Below, piece after piece: positions 17,149-25,991 of a stretch of 64,000 nucleotides of DNA; position 1 is the stretch's first letter, and each line of letters begins with the position of its first letter. Both the position numbers and the translations under genes were made by a program. Where the stretch lies: NCBI GenBank assembly GCA_025149125.1, contig CP102272.1:496001-560000 (forward strand). The letters run 5' to 3'. The notes under the pieces were generated by a model. That model was not told the DNA's origin. It saw only the letters and a program-made list of their open reading frames with translations, and did not search any database. The stretch comes from [Clostridium] asparagiforme DSM 15981. GTDB taxonomy: Bacteria > Bacillota > Clostridia > Lachnospirales > Lachnospiraceae.

Positions 17149-18441
17149 ATGGGGAATCAGTTAAAAAATAGCAGTGTGGGCTTCTTTCCGATGAAGTATT
17201 TTTTGGTACTTTTGGTAATCACGGTTTTAGGTATCATGACAGGAACCTCATGTGAGGGATTTTTGGGGGGCTTCGTGGTGTGTACGGTGCTGGGGCTTTT
17301 TATGATGTATATCGGCGACGCATTGCCGATTGTCAACACGTATTTCGGGGGAGGCTCCTTTATCGCGCTGTTCGGATCAGCGGCTTTGGTGTATTTTGGG
17401 GTATTCCCGGAAGCCACGATTGAGTTAGTCTCAGATTTTTGTAAAAGTATGGATTATAATGGTTGGCTGGTAAGCGCTCTGATTTGCGGCAGTATACTGG
17501 CAATGGACCGAAAGCTTCTGCTGCGCGCAGGTATCCTGTATTTTATCCCCATTGTGCTGGGAATTGCATGTGCGTTTGGCATGTGCGGTCTGGTGGGCGC
17601 TTTAACCGGATATGGGTGGCGCGAGGCGATTCTGTTTATTGCACTTCCGATTATGGGCGGTGGTACGGCAGCGGGCGCTGTGCCCACGGCGGCCACTTAT
17701 GGAATGTCCATGACAAAGGACAGCGCCTACTATTTGTCCCTGATGATGCCGGCGGTGGTGATGGGCAATGCCCTGGCCATTGTGGTGGCTGGTCTATTAA
17801 ACGGCGTGGGCTTAAAATTCCCCAAGACAACCGGGAATGGCAAATTGATGAAAAAAGAGGATATAATTGCAGCAGCTTCTGAAAAAATGAGCCGGATTGA
17901 TTTCGGGGCGCTTGGAAGAGGTTTTGTGCTCACAGGCATTTTCTATACGTTAGGAAAAATGTGCGCCCTGGCGGTGCCGGGGATTCACTACTACGCTTGG
18001 ACGATTATTCTGTGCGCAGTATGCAAGATTTCCGGGAGCGTGCCGGAGCAGGTTCAGGAGGACGTGAAACAGTGGTACCAGTTGGTAATGAAAATCGGTA
18101 TTCCGGCGATTTTGATTACGATTGGAGTTGTCTATGTAGACCTGAACGTGGTGATCGCCAATCTGAATCTGGGGTTTGTACTCATGGTTCTGGCAACTCT
18201 GATCGGCTGCGTGATCGGTCCCTGGCTGATCGCGGGTATTCTGGGCTTCAATAAGGTTGAAATCGCCATGACAGCCGGTTTGTGTATGGCCAATATGGGT
18301 GGTTCGGGGGATGTGGCGACTCTGGGAGCCGGAAAGCGGATGGAGCTTATGCCCTTTGCTCAGATCTCCTCAAGGATCGGGGGCGCTTTGATAATCGTGC
18401 TGGCCAGTATTATCGCGCCGATCATCGGCGCAGGATTATAA
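17149..18441 (+). CDS. 2-hydroxycarboxylate transporter family (CitS-like) symporter
   Basis: Integral membrane transporter of 430 residues with about 11 hydrophobic segments. The 2HCT hallmarks are present: the reentrant-loop motif MGGGTAAGAVP (about residue 179) and the second loop GGSGDVATLGAG (about 384) with its neighbouring Arg in SSRIGG. Family members carry citrate, malate or lactate with sodium or protons. As last gene of the operon it probably imports the hydroxyacid used by the kinase/PdxA2/Ldh enzymes; this would be an unusual substrate for 2HCT and is inferred from linkage. SD GGAGGGG. Confidence 0.9.
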   Translation: MGNQLKNSSVGFFPMKYFLVLLVITVLGIMTGTSCEGFLGGFVVCTVLGLFMMYIGDALPIVNTYFGGGSFIALFGSAALVYFGVFPEATIELVSDFCKSMDYNGWLVSALICGSILAMDRKLLLRAGILYFIPIVLGIACAFGMCGLVGALTGYGWREAILFIALPIMGGGTAAGAVPTAATYGMSMTKDSAYYLSLMMPAVVMGNALAIVVAGLLNGVGLKFPKTTGNGKLMKKEDIIAAASEKMSRIDFGALGRGFVLTGIFYTLGKMCALAVPGIHYYAWTIILCAVCKISGSVPEQVQEDVKQWYQLVMKIGIPAILITIGVVYVDLNVVIANLNLGFVLMVLATLIGCVIGPWLIAGILGFNKVEIAMTAGLCMANMGGSGDVATLGAGKRMELMPFAQISSRIGGALIIVLASIIAPIIGAGL

Positions 18442-18462
18442 ACTGCTGTCGCAATTAGCCGT

Positions 18463-18491
18463 TTGCCTTTTCCCTCCTCCTGTGCTATATT
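18463..18491 (+). promoter_or_regulatory. Promoter of the nucleotidyltransferase gene
   Basis: TTGCCT (18463-18468), 17-base spacer, TATATT (18486-18491) with an extended -10 TG one base before. About 33 bases upstream of the start codon. Confidence 0.65.
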
Positions 18492-18524
18492 ATAGTCAGT
18501 TTTTAAAAGAGGAGATACAGGAAA

Positions 18525-19448
18525 ATGAAAGAGACAGCATTAGTGATAATGGCGGCTGGCATCGGCAGCCGGTTCGGCGGTGGGATCAAGCAGCTGGAGC
18601 CTGTGGGGCCAAACGGGGAGATCATTATGGATTACTCCATCCACGACGCCCTGGAGGCGGGATTCGACAAGGTGGTATTCATCATCCGCAGGGACCTGGA
18701 GAAGGATTTTAGGGAGATTATCGGCAACCGCATCGAGAAGATCGCAAAGGTGGAGTACGCGTTCCAGGAGCTGGACGCTCTGCCCGCGGGCTATGAGGTG
18801 ACGCCGGGGCGGACCAAGCCCTGGGGGACCGGCCAGGCCGTTCTGATGGTCAAGGGCCTGGTGAACTGCCCGTTCCTGGTGATCAACGCGGACGACTACT
18901 ACGGCAAGGAGGGTTTCCGCCTGATCCACGACTACATGGTGAGCGAGATGGACGAGAGCGGGGATGTGTACGATATCTGTATGGGCGGCTTCATTCTGTC
19001 CAACACCCTGAGCGACAACGGCAGCGTGACCCGCGGCGTGTGCCGGGCTGGGGCGGACGGCTATCTTGAGACGGTCAACGAGACGTACAACATCCGCATG
19101 ACGGAGGACGGACTGAAGGCGGAGGACGAACAGGGCAACCCTGTGGCCGTGAGCCCGTCCCAGCCGGTTTCCATGAACATGTGGGGGCTGCCGGTGAAAT
19201 TCCTGGAGGAGCTGGAACAGGGATTCCCGGAATTCCTGGATCATTTAAAAGAGGGAGATGTGAAATCAGAGTACCTTCTGCCACGGATTATCGATGAGAT
19301 GGTTCAGTCCGGCAAGGCCCGTGTGCGGGTGCTTAACACCCCGGATAAATGGTTCGGCGTGACCTACAAGGAAGACAAGGCGGCGGTGGTGGCCGCCATC
19401 CGCAAACTGATTGCGGACGGCGTGTACAGCGAGAAGCTGTTTGGCTGA
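18525..19448 (+). CDS. Sugar-phosphate nucleotidyltransferase family protein
   Basis: 307-residue cytoplasmic enzyme of the nucleotidyltransferase (GT-A) superfamily. The N-terminal nucleotide loop reads MAAGIGSRFGGGIKQLEPVG, and the metal-binding pair lies in INADDYYG (about residue 124). Such enzymes make NDP-sugars from NTP and a sugar phosphate, or add CMP/UMP to choline-like alcohols. Its own promoter and a terminator at 19479 make it monocistronic. Strong GC-rich codon use matches the backbone. The sugar and nucleotide cannot be assigned. Confidence 0.85.
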   Translation: MKETALVIMAAGIGSRFGGGIKQLEPVGPNGEIIMDYSIHDALEAGFDKVVFIIRRDLEKDFREIIGNRIEKIAKVEYAFQELDALPAGYEVTPGRTKPWGTGQAVLMVKGLVNCPFLVINADDYYGKEGFRLIHDYMVSEMDESGDVYDICMGGFILSNTLSDNGSVTRGVCRAGADGYLETVNETYNIRMTEDGLKAEDEQGNPVAVSPSQPVSMNMWGLPVKFLEELEQGFPEFLDHLKEGDVKSEYLLPRIIDEMVQSGKARVRVLNTPDKWFGVTYKEDKAAVVAAIRKLIADGVYSEKLFG

Positions 19449-19478
19449 TAAAATCGACTGTTTCCGATGAAAAAGAGG

Positions 19479-19508
19479 GATGGATACCTGCGGGCGTCCA
19501 TCTTTTTT
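19479..19508 (+). terminator. Intrinsic terminator after the nucleotidyltransferase gene
   Basis: GATGGA (19479-19484) and TCCATC (19497-19502) form the stem and are followed by a run of T. Confidence 0.75.
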
Positions 19509-19711
19509 TATTGCAATATGCCTGTTGACACGGCCTGCGGACGGGAAGTTTGTCGATCAAAGGAAACCCGTCGAAGCGGCGATGCGTGTCGTTACATTCT
19601 TCGTCCGGGGAGGCATAATTTCCGGAGTTGGAGCCTATACTATAAAAAAGCTTGAGCCCGCCGGCGGTGACTCACAGCAATTATTCGGATCATCAGGTGG
19701 ACAACTCTATT

Positions 19712-20311
19712 ATGAAATTATGGAAACAGTTTAGTATACAGAAACAGGATACAATCGACTATTTTAATACGCGCAAGGATTTCCGGCCCGATGTATTTGC
19801 GGCCCGGCTGAATCAGCTGATTCTGGAGGAGCTGGACGCCAAGGAGAAGGTGGGGGTGATGTTTCTGTGCATCGGAACCGACCGTTCCACCGGGGACAGT
19901 TTAGGGCCCCTGGTGGGCCATAAGCTGAGGGCGAGGAAGCTGCGCAGGGCTGCGGTGATCGGCACGCTGGACCGGCCGGTTCACGCCATGAACCTGGATT
20001 TGTACTCCCGCTATATCCGGCTCAATTACCCGGATTACGTGGTGGTGGCCATCGACGCCTCAGTGGGGAGTTCGGACCACGTGGGCTACGCAACTCTTGG
20101 GCGGGGCGCTTTGAAACCGGGTCTGGGCGTGAGTAAGGAGCTGGAAGCGGTGGGAGACATTTCCATCACCGGAATTGTGGGCGGCTGCGGCAACTATGAC
20201 CCGGTGATGCTCCAGAGCGTGCGGCTCTCCATGGTGATGCAGATGGCGGACTGCATCTGCGAAAGCATATTTCTTGTCGAACGATTATGGGAAAACGCGG
20301 TCATCGTTTGA
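19712..20311 (+). CDS. yyaC: YyaC-family spore protein (DUF1256, germination-protease fold)
   Basis: 199-residue protein of the YyaC family, related to the spore germination protease GPR. Core motifs: MFLCIGTDRSTGDSLGPLVG (about residues 50-69), VVAIDASVG and GIVGGCGNYD. In Bacillus the gene is expressed during sporulation. A frame from 19652 exists, but ATG 19712 gives the usual N-terminus (MKLWKQFSIQKQD) with AGGTGG upstream, although spacing is long. The gene stands alone between a terminator and the LysM-protein gene. It supports a spore-forming host. Confidence 0.88.
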   Translation: MKLWKQFSIQKQDTIDYFNTRKDFRPDVFAARLNQLILEELDAKEKVGVMFLCIGTDRSTGDSLGPLVGHKLRARKLRRAAVIGTLDRPVHAMNLDLYSRYIRLNYPDYVVVAIDASVGSSDHVGYATLGRGALKPGLGVSKELEAVGDISITGIVGGCGNYDPVMLQSVRLSMVMQMADCICESIFLVERLWENAVIV

Positions 20312-20456
20312 CAAAATTCGCCCATAGAATGTGCTAAGCTTGTTTGGATCAGAAAATAGAGTAATGGTCCGGACAGCGGAAAATAGACGCGGAAAGCAGG
20401 TCAAGCTTTCTAGTAAACGGTCTGAACTGTTACGAATAAGACAGTGGGGTGATTCT

Positions 20457-22043
20457 ATGGGAGAATTATATGAACCCTATCCCAAGCTGCCCAAAAATAT
20501 CCGGCAGATTGGAGAACGGGACCAGGTTCTGAAATTATATTTGGAAGATTATGTAAATTCTTATTTGAAACGGCTTCGCCCGGCGGGCGGCTCCGACCTG
20601 CGGGTGGGGCTGCTGTTGGGAAATGTTGAGATGCATGAGGACACGCCTTATGTGTTTGTGGACGGCGCCCTGGAGATGGAAAATGTCACCGAGGAGGGCG
20701 AGAAGGTGGTTTTCACCGAGGAAGCCTGGAAAAAGGCTTACCAGGATGTGGAGCAGATGTTCCCCAAACGCACGGTCCAGGGATGGTTTCTCTGCGGCAG
20801 CCCGGGCTGCAATCTGAGCCCCCTCAATTATTGGCGGCAGCACGGCCAGTATTTCACCGGCAAACACCAGCTCATGTACTTGAACTCCGGCCTGGAGGGA
20901 GAGGAAGCCATTTACATAACGTCCTCGGACGGCTTTTACAAGCTGCGGGGGCACAGCATTTTCTATGAGCGGAACCAGATGATGCAGGATTACATGGTGC
21001 TGCGGCGCGAGGCCAGGCGGGTGGAGACCGGCGTGGACGACAAGGTGATCCGGGATTTCAGAAAACGGATGGACGAGCGCAAGGCAGAGGCAACCCATCA
21101 CAGGAGCACCGTGGGCGCTCTGACCGGTCTGTGCAGCGTGCTGACCATCACGGTTTTTGCCGGCGGCGTGGCTATGTTCAATAATTATCAGAAAATGCAG
21201 CGGATGGAGAGCGTGATCGCTTCTGTTGTCCCCGGCGGCAGCGTGCTGACCGGCGGAAAGCAGGTGGAAAGCCCATCGGGCAAGGGTTTTGTGGACGCCA
21301 ACGGACCGGATTATGTGATCGAGGAGGCCAAGGGACAGGTTTATCCCACCACTGCGCCCGCAGATGAGAGCGCGGACGCTGCGGCTCAGACGCAGGTGCC
21401 CATGGGCGCGGGGAGAGACGAGTCGCCTCAGTCCGGCAAGGAGCAGCCCTCACCGGTCAAGGTGGAGACCATGCCGCCGGGCGCTACAGCCGGAGCCGGA
21501 CAAGCTGCGGCCGGAAACAGTGAGGGAGCGGCGGGAGTTACTCAGGGCAATGAAAATGCGCTGAGCGGTTCCGATGCTTCAGGCGGCCAGGGAGGTAGCG
21601 GCCAGGGTGGAAATGGGCAGAGCGGCAGCGGACAAGGCGGCAGTGGTCAAGGCAAAAGTAGCCAGGGCAGCGGTGGCAGCCAGAGCAGCGGCAGCAGCCA
21701 GGGCGACGGCAGCAGCCAGAGTACCGGCAGTACCGGTGGTCAAAGCGGCAGTTCCCAGAACGCCTCATCGGGCGGTTCCAACGGCCAAGCTTCCGGCGGT
21801 GGCCAAGCCCCCGGCGGTTCCACGTCCACGGACAAATCCTCCGGCAACAAGGAAGGCTCCTCCCAGGCTCCCGCGGCGGCTCCTGCGGACTATAAGGTGT
21901 ACACCGTGGAGGCAGGGGACACGCTCTACGGAATCTGCTTCAAATTATATTCCAGCATCGGGCAGCTGGACGACATCATGCGGGTCAACGGGCTGGAGAA
22001 CCAGGACAGCATTTACGCCGGACAGAAGCTGCTGGTGCCGTAA
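20457..22043 (+). CDS. Membrane-anchored LysM protein with a Gly/Ser/Gln-rich stalk
   Basis: 528-residue envelope protein. Residues 1-200 form a globular alpha/beta domain whose strand pattern (VGLLLG...YVFVDGALEM) recalls an MPN/JAB-like fold without clear metal ligands. A transmembrane segment lies at about 225-245 (LTGLCSVLTITVFAGG). A long low-complexity stalk follows, very rich in Gly, Ser and Gln (about 380-460). The C-terminal LysM domain (YTVEAGDTLYGI...AGQKLLVP) should bind peptidoglycan. The N-terminal domain is therefore cytoplasmic and the LysM extracellular, linking inside and wall. Start ATG 20457 with GGGGTG. The N-terminal assignment is tentative. Confidence 0.82.
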   Translation: MGELYEPYPKLPKNIRQIGERDQVLKLYLEDYVNSYLKRLRPAGGSDLRVGLLLGNVEMHEDTPYVFVDGALEMENVTEEGEKVVFTEEAWKKAYQDVEQMFPKRTVQGWFLCGSPGCNLSPLNYWRQHGQYFTGKHQLMYLNSGLEGEEAIYITSSDGFYKLRGHSIFYERNQMMQDYMVLRREARRVETGVDDKVIRDFRKRMDERKAEATHHRSTVGALTGLCSVLTITVFAGGVAMFNNYQKMQRMESVIASVVPGGSVLTGGKQVESPSGKGFVDANGPDYVIEEAKGQVYPTTAPADESADAAAQTQVPMGAGRDESPQSGKEQPSPVKVETMPPGATAGAGQAAAGNSEGAAGVTQGNENALSGSDASGGQGGSGQGGNGQSGSGQGGSGQGKSSQGSGGSQSSGSSQGDGSSQSTGSTGGQSGSSQNASSGGSNGQASGGGQAPGGSTSTDKSSGNKEGSSQAPAAAPADYKVYTVEAGDTLYGICFKLYSSIGQLDDIMRVNGLENQDSIYAGQKLLVP

Positions 22044-22154
22044 ACCTTGGCCAAAAGGCGGCCCAGGCGGGAGAGGGCTCATAAAAAGGTAATGCGGATT
22101 GTCAAAAAGTGTTGTATAATGTCTCATATATGGGCTTTTTTAGGAGATAATGAG

Positions 22155-23465
22155 ATGAACAACACCAGTTCGACGAGCCGGGAAAACAAAAAAAAGCAGC
22201 TGCGGCGTCAGATCGTGCCAACGAATCCCGAACCCTTCGGACGGGGGGGTTACGACGAGGACGATGAGGACAGCCGGGAGGTGGTGTACAACGCGCACCG
22301 CAAGGTAGTCCGCAGGCGGATACGGATTGTGCTGATCCTTCTGGCCCTGGCGGCCATTGCGGGCCTGTGCATTTACCGGTACAGCATCTATCATGAATAT
22401 ACGGATTACCAGGTGGTCTGGGAAAAGGACTTTACCGTGGAGGACACCGAGGGCGTCACCAAGGGCGAGGGCAATTTCAACGGCTATGTGGATTTTGCCG
22501 ACGGCATTTTAAAGTACACCAAGGACGGCGTTTCCTATCTGGACGCCCAGGGTAAGGTGGTCTGGAACCAGAGCTATGAGATGAAGTCCCCGATCATCTC
22601 GGTCAACGGGGAGTTCGCTGCCGTGGCGGACCAGCAGGGGACGAGTATCTATATCTGCGACAAGAGCGGAAGCCAGGGAAAGGCCACGTCGCTGCTTCCC
22701 ATCATGCGGGTGGCGGTGTCCGCCAAGGGCGTGGTGGCCGCGCTTTCCGAGGATTCCAAGGCCAGCTACATCAATATGTTCCACAAGGACGGTTCCGATC
22801 TGAAGATCTCCGTCAAGTCCCTGCTCTCCAAGGACGGCTATCCGGTGGACATCAGCCTTTCGCCCAACGGCACCCAGCTGGTAGCCTCCTTTATGTATCT
22901 GGACAAGGGAATGCTCAAATGCAAGGTGATTTTTTATAACTTCGGCCTGGGGAAAAATGATCCCAAGCGCGTGGTGGGAATTCTGTACCCTGAGACCCTG
23001 AACGACGGCATGGTGGGCCGGGTGCGTTTTCTGGACGAAAGCCACTGCGTGTTGTTTTCCGACAAGGGCCTGGTATTCGTTTCCACCCGGGTGGAGACGG
23101 AGCCTGAGGCCGGCGAGCCGGTGAACATTGAGGAGGAGATCCGCACGATCTATTACACGGACCGCTATGTGGCCGTGATTACGGACAATGTGGAGGGCGG
23201 CGATCCCTACCGCATGCGGATTTACGGGGTGGACGGCGCGCCGGTGCTGGATCAGACTTTTAATTTCCAATATTCGGGAGTTAATATTGACGGCGATTTG
23301 ATTCTCCTCTATAATGACAGCGGCTGCCAGGTATTCAATCTGAACGGGGTTCAGAAATTCACAGGCAGCTTTGATTTCACGGTATCCAAGGTATCGGCCG
23401 GCCGGTTCCCCGGCACGCTTCTTGTCACGGGGCCGCAGATGATGAAGGAGATCCGGCTGCAGTAA
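22155..23465 (+). CDS. DUF5711-type membrane-anchored beta-propeller-like protein
   Basis: 436-residue protein. A short charged cytoplasmic N-terminus (with DEDDEDSRE) precedes one transmembrane helix at about 58-75 (VLILLALAAIAGLCIY). A large extracytoplasmic region follows, made of repeated beta-strand blocks such as DGVSYLDAQGKVVW and TSIYICDKSG, which resemble PQQ/WD propeller blades. Function is unknown; such proteins are widespread in Clostridia. Start ATG 22155 has AGGAGA eight bases before. It follows the LysM gene after about 110 bases containing a perfect TATAAT (22115-22120) but a weak -35. Confidence 0.8.
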   Translation: MNNTSSTSRENKKKQLRRQIVPTNPEPFGRGGYDEDDEDSREVVYNAHRKVVRRRIRIVLILLALAAIAGLCIYRYSIYHEYTDYQVVWEKDFTVEDTEGVTKGEGNFNGYVDFADGILKYTKDGVSYLDAQGKVVWNQSYEMKSPIISVNGEFAAVADQQGTSIYICDKSGSQGKATSLLPIMRVAVSAKGVVAALSEDSKASYINMFHKDGSDLKISVKSLLSKDGYPVDISLSPNGTQLVASFMYLDKGMLKCKVIFYNFGLGKNDPKRVVGILYPETLNDGMVGRVRFLDESHCVLFSDKGLVFVSTRVETEPEAGEPVNIEEEIRTIYYTDRYVAVITDNVEGGDPYRMRIYGVDGAPVLDQTFNFQYSGVNIDGDLILLYNDSGCQVFNLNGVQKFTGSFDFTVSKVSAGRFPGTLLVTGPQMMKEIRLQ

Positions 23466-23529
23466 GCCGAATTATGTAGATTCAGGCGTTCCGGGCGGGG
23501 AAATTCTCCGCCCGTGCGCTGTTAAAATA

Positions 23530-23558
23530 TTGCAGATCACAGCCGTGGAATGTAGTAT
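23530..23558 (+). promoter_or_regulatory. Promoter of the glucokinase gene
   Basis: TTGCAG (23530-23535), 17-base spacer, TAGTAT (23553-23558), 27 bases before the start codon. Confidence 0.55.
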
Positions 23559-23585
23559 TAAAATACAAAACGAAAGGGAGTCTGA

Positions 23586-24533
23586 ATGATGGGGATGAAA
23601 TGTATCGGTATCGATGTAGGAGGAACCACTGTTAAGGTGGGGCTGTTTGAAACGGACGGAACGCTGCTGGACAAGTGGGAGGTCAAAAGCCGCAAGGAAG
23701 AGGACGGGAAATACATTCTGCCGGACGTGGCGGCGTCGATCCGCGAAAAGCTGGCCGGTCTGGGACTGGATTTAAAGAAGGACATCGTCGGCGCAGGGCT
23801 TGGCGTGCCGGGGCCGGTGATGCCGGACGGATCGGTGGAGGTGTGCGTGAACCTGGGCTGGCACCATGTGAATCCCCAGAAAGAGCTCAGCGGACTGCTG
23901 GACGGAATTCCGGTGAAGAGCGGAAATGACGCCAATGTGGCGGCTCTGGGCGAGATGTGGCAGGGCGGCGGCAAGGGCTACAGCGATATTATCATGATCA
24001 CCCTGGGAACCGGAGTGGGCGGAGGTGTAATTCTGGACCAGAAGATTTTGAACGGACGCCACGGGCTTGGCGGTGAGATCGGACATATCCATGTGCGGGA
24101 CGATGAGTGGGAGCACTGCAACTGCGGCGGAGTCGGCTGCCTGGAACAGATCGCCTCCGCTACCGGAATCGCCAGGGAAGCCAGGCGCAAAATGGCCGCG
24201 GACAGCCGGGATTCCATGCTTCGCAAGTTCGGGGACGACGTGACGGCCAAGGACGTGCTGGATGCAGCCAAGGCCGGGGACGAGCTGGCGGACGAAGTGT
24301 TCGAGGTGGTGGCCCGGTATCTGGGCCTGGCCCTAGGACAGGCGGCGCTGATCGTGGACCCGGAGATATTCGTAATCGGCGGCGGCGTGTCCAGGGCCGG
24401 ACAGTTTCTGGTGGACCGGGTGTTCAAGTATTATGATTACTTTACGCCGATTTCCAAGTTTAAGGCAAAGATCGGGCTGGCTACCCTGGGAAATGACGCG
24501 GGGATTTACGGGGCGGCGCGGTTGATTCTGTAG
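23586..24533 (+). CDS. glcK: Glucokinase, ROK family
   Basis: 315-residue cytoplasmic kinase that phosphorylates glucose with ATP. It has GIDVGGTTVKVGL (phosphate loop), GNDANVAALGE with the catalytic Asp (about residue 117), GTGVGGG, the zinc His in GEIGHIHV, and the complete zinc loop CNCGGVGCLEQ (about 180). These are the standard features of Gram-positive glucokinases. Three in-frame ATGs lie within nine bases; 23586 has AAGGGAG at the best distance. Its own promoter and a terminator (24555) make it monocistronic. Confidence 0.92.
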   Translation: MMGMKCIGIDVGGTTVKVGLFETDGTLLDKWEVKSRKEEDGKYILPDVAASIREKLAGLGLDLKKDIVGAGLGVPGPVMPDGSVEVCVNLGWHHVNPQKELSGLLDGIPVKSGNDANVAALGEMWQGGGKGYSDIIMITLGTGVGGGVILDQKILNGRHGLGGEIGHIHVRDDEWEHCNCGGVGCLEQIASATGIAREARRKMAADSRDSMLRKFGDDVTAKDVLDAAKAGDELADEVFEVVARYLGLALGQAALIVDPEIFVIGGGVSRAGQFLVDRVFKYYDYFTPISKFKAKIGLATLGNDAGIYGAARLIL

Positions 24534-24554
24534 AGAGAGTATGTGAAGAACGTG

Positions 24555-24590
24555 AAGGCGGGAGGTCGCAGATGACCTTCCGCCTTTGTT
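24555..24590 (+). terminator. Terminator after glcK
   Basis: AAGGCGGGAGGTC pairs with GACCTTCCGCCTT (one G-T wobble) and is followed by TGTT. Confidence 0.75.
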
Positions 24591-24615
24591 ATTGCGGCCC
24601 ACTGTATTCAACAAA

Positions 24616-24638
24616 AGTCCGGGGACCCGCCCCGGACT
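24616..24638 (-). terminator. Terminator for the minus-strand cell-wall-binding gene
   Basis: AGTCCGGGG and CCCCGGACT form a perfect 9-bp stem with a 5-base loop; on the minus strand it is followed by TTTTGTTG. It lies about 75 bases past the stop of the gene ending at 24715. Confidence 0.75.
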
Positions 24639-24714
24639 CTGTCATTATTTCCGTATTGTTTTTCTGAAAACGCCGCTCAAAATCATTTCCTTGTCCGGCG
24701 TGTTTCCGGTCTGC

Positions 24715-25719
24715 CTACTGGCCGGGCATATACACTCCGTCCCCGTTCACCCAATATCCGTCCGGCGTGCGCTGGTTTGCCCACATGGCGCCGGTGGCGG
24801 GATCCAGGTAATAGTAGGTTCCGTTTAATTCCAGCCAGCCGGTGCACATGTACCCTTCCGCGTCAAAGTAATACCAGGATCCGTTGATGGGCAGCCACTG
24901 GGAGGCGGGATAGGAGCCGTCATTGTAGCGCCACCAGGATCTGACGCCGTCGGCAGCCTTCTGCCAGGAGCCGGAATTGAAGACAAGCTGGGCGGCCTCC
25001 TCCGCGGAGACGGACCAGGTGCCGGAGGTGACCCAATCGCTCTTGGAATTGGTTCCGGTTTCCACCGAGCGCACCCGGAACCGGTAGGAGCCGGATTCCG
25101 TGATCATACCTGCGAACTGGTACTGGGGGTTCTGGGGGGAGTAGGTGCTGCCGGTGACACTACCGTTCTTTAAGAGCTGCACCTGGTAGTATTTAGCTTC
25201 CGGGGCTTCCTCCCAGTAACCGAAGCCGTCGTGATTGGTGGACCAGTCCACGTTTGTGGGGGCGGCCACGGAGCCGGTGTCGTTGTCCTTGTCGTATACA
25301 AAGCGGGCCTTTACGATGACCACGGTCTTGTCGCTGCCGCTCTCATAGCGCACATCCAGGACCTTGATGTCCTCGTAGCTTCCGCCGTACATTTTCACCT
25401 TGTAATTGCTCTTGGAGGTGCTGTTAAAATAGTAGTCGTCGCTGTCGGCGGACAGGGTGATTTCAATGATGGGCGGTTTGGAACGGCTCCAGTCGTCGCC
25501 GTCGCTGTTGGTCACTTCCACGCCGTCCACAAAACAGTACCCGCTGTCCGTGGTCACGGTCACATCCTCGCTGCTGTCGCCGATGCGGATGCGCGAGTGA
25601 ACCTCCAGATTCACCTTGCCAATCTTCGTGCGGCTCTCCGCCAATGCGGTTCCCGGCAGCATGGCGGCCAGGAGCGCCGCCGCCAAAAATGCGGATATTG
25701 CCTTTTTGATCTGCTTCAT
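24715..25719 (-). CDS. Secreted protein with C-terminal cell-wall-binding (choline-binding-type) repeats
   Basis: 334-residue exported protein. A signal peptide spans residues 1 to about 27 (AFLAAALLAAMLPGTALA). A beta-rich domain with acidic stretches follows, then a fibronectin-type-III-like module (about 155-235). The C-terminal cell-wall-binding repeats have WLPINGSWYYFDAEGYM, GWLELNGTYYYLDPATG and a final YWVNGDGVY. It is likely retained at the cell surface through teichoic-acid or similar ligands. Start ATG 25719 is preferred to ATG 25725 because GGAAAGG then has proper spacing. The leader contains the 51-bp tandem repeats at 25781. Confidence 0.85.
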   Translation of the reverse strand: MKQIKKAISAFLAAALLAAMLPGTALAESRTKIGKVNLEVHSRIRIGDSSEDVTVTTDSGYCFVDGVEVTNSDGDDWSRSKPPIIEITLSADSDDYYFNSTSKSNYKVKMYGGSYEDIKVLDVRYESGSDKTVVIVKARFVYDKDNDTGSVAAPTNVDWSTNHDGFGYWEEAPEAKYYQVQLLKNGSVTGSTYSPQNPQYQFAGMITESGSYRFRVRSVETGTNSKSDWVTSGTWSVSAEEAAQLVFNSGSWQKAADGVRSWWRYNDGSYPASQWLPINGSWYYFDAEGYMCTGWLELNGTYYYLDPATGAMWANQRTPDGYWVNGDGVYMPGQ

Positions 25720-25780
25720 ACACATAACCTTTCCCTTTCTGAATTGCAGCTGTCTGCAAACATTATGTTGCCTTTTTTTG

Positions 25781-25933
25781 TACATTGTCGGCAGCCACAG
25801 GCTGCCGATAAGAGATGCGTTTCCTTAATTGTACATTGTCGGCAGCCGCAGGCTGTCGATAAGAGATACGTTTCCTTAATTGTACATTGTCGGCAGCCGC
25901 AGGCTGTCGATAAGAGATGCGTTTCCTTAATTA
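25781..25933. repeat. Three tandem copies of a 51-bp hairpin-containing repeat
   Basis: Three exact-length 51-bp units start at 25781, 25832 and 25883 and differ at only a few positions. Each contains CGGCAGCC-3 bases-GGCTGCCG, perfect in copy 1 and with one G-T wobble in copies 2 and 3. They lie between the histidine kinase stop and the start of the cell-wall-binding gene, on whose mRNA leader they would form three hairpins. There is no T run, so they are not simple terminators. Confidence 0.92.
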
Positions 25934-25991
25934 ATTATAGCAAATATTGGGAGAGAATTCTTTACAAATCTCTGAAGGTTCGGAAAATAAC

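Noticed and set aside
20308..20340. Promoter TTGACA before the LysM gene
   Set aside because: The -35 is perfect but no -10 lies at 16-18 bases; best candidate is 21 bases away.
25781..25933. CRISPR array
   Set aside because: Units are directly adjacent with no spacers, only three copies and no cas genes; same reasoning rejects 52718-52818.
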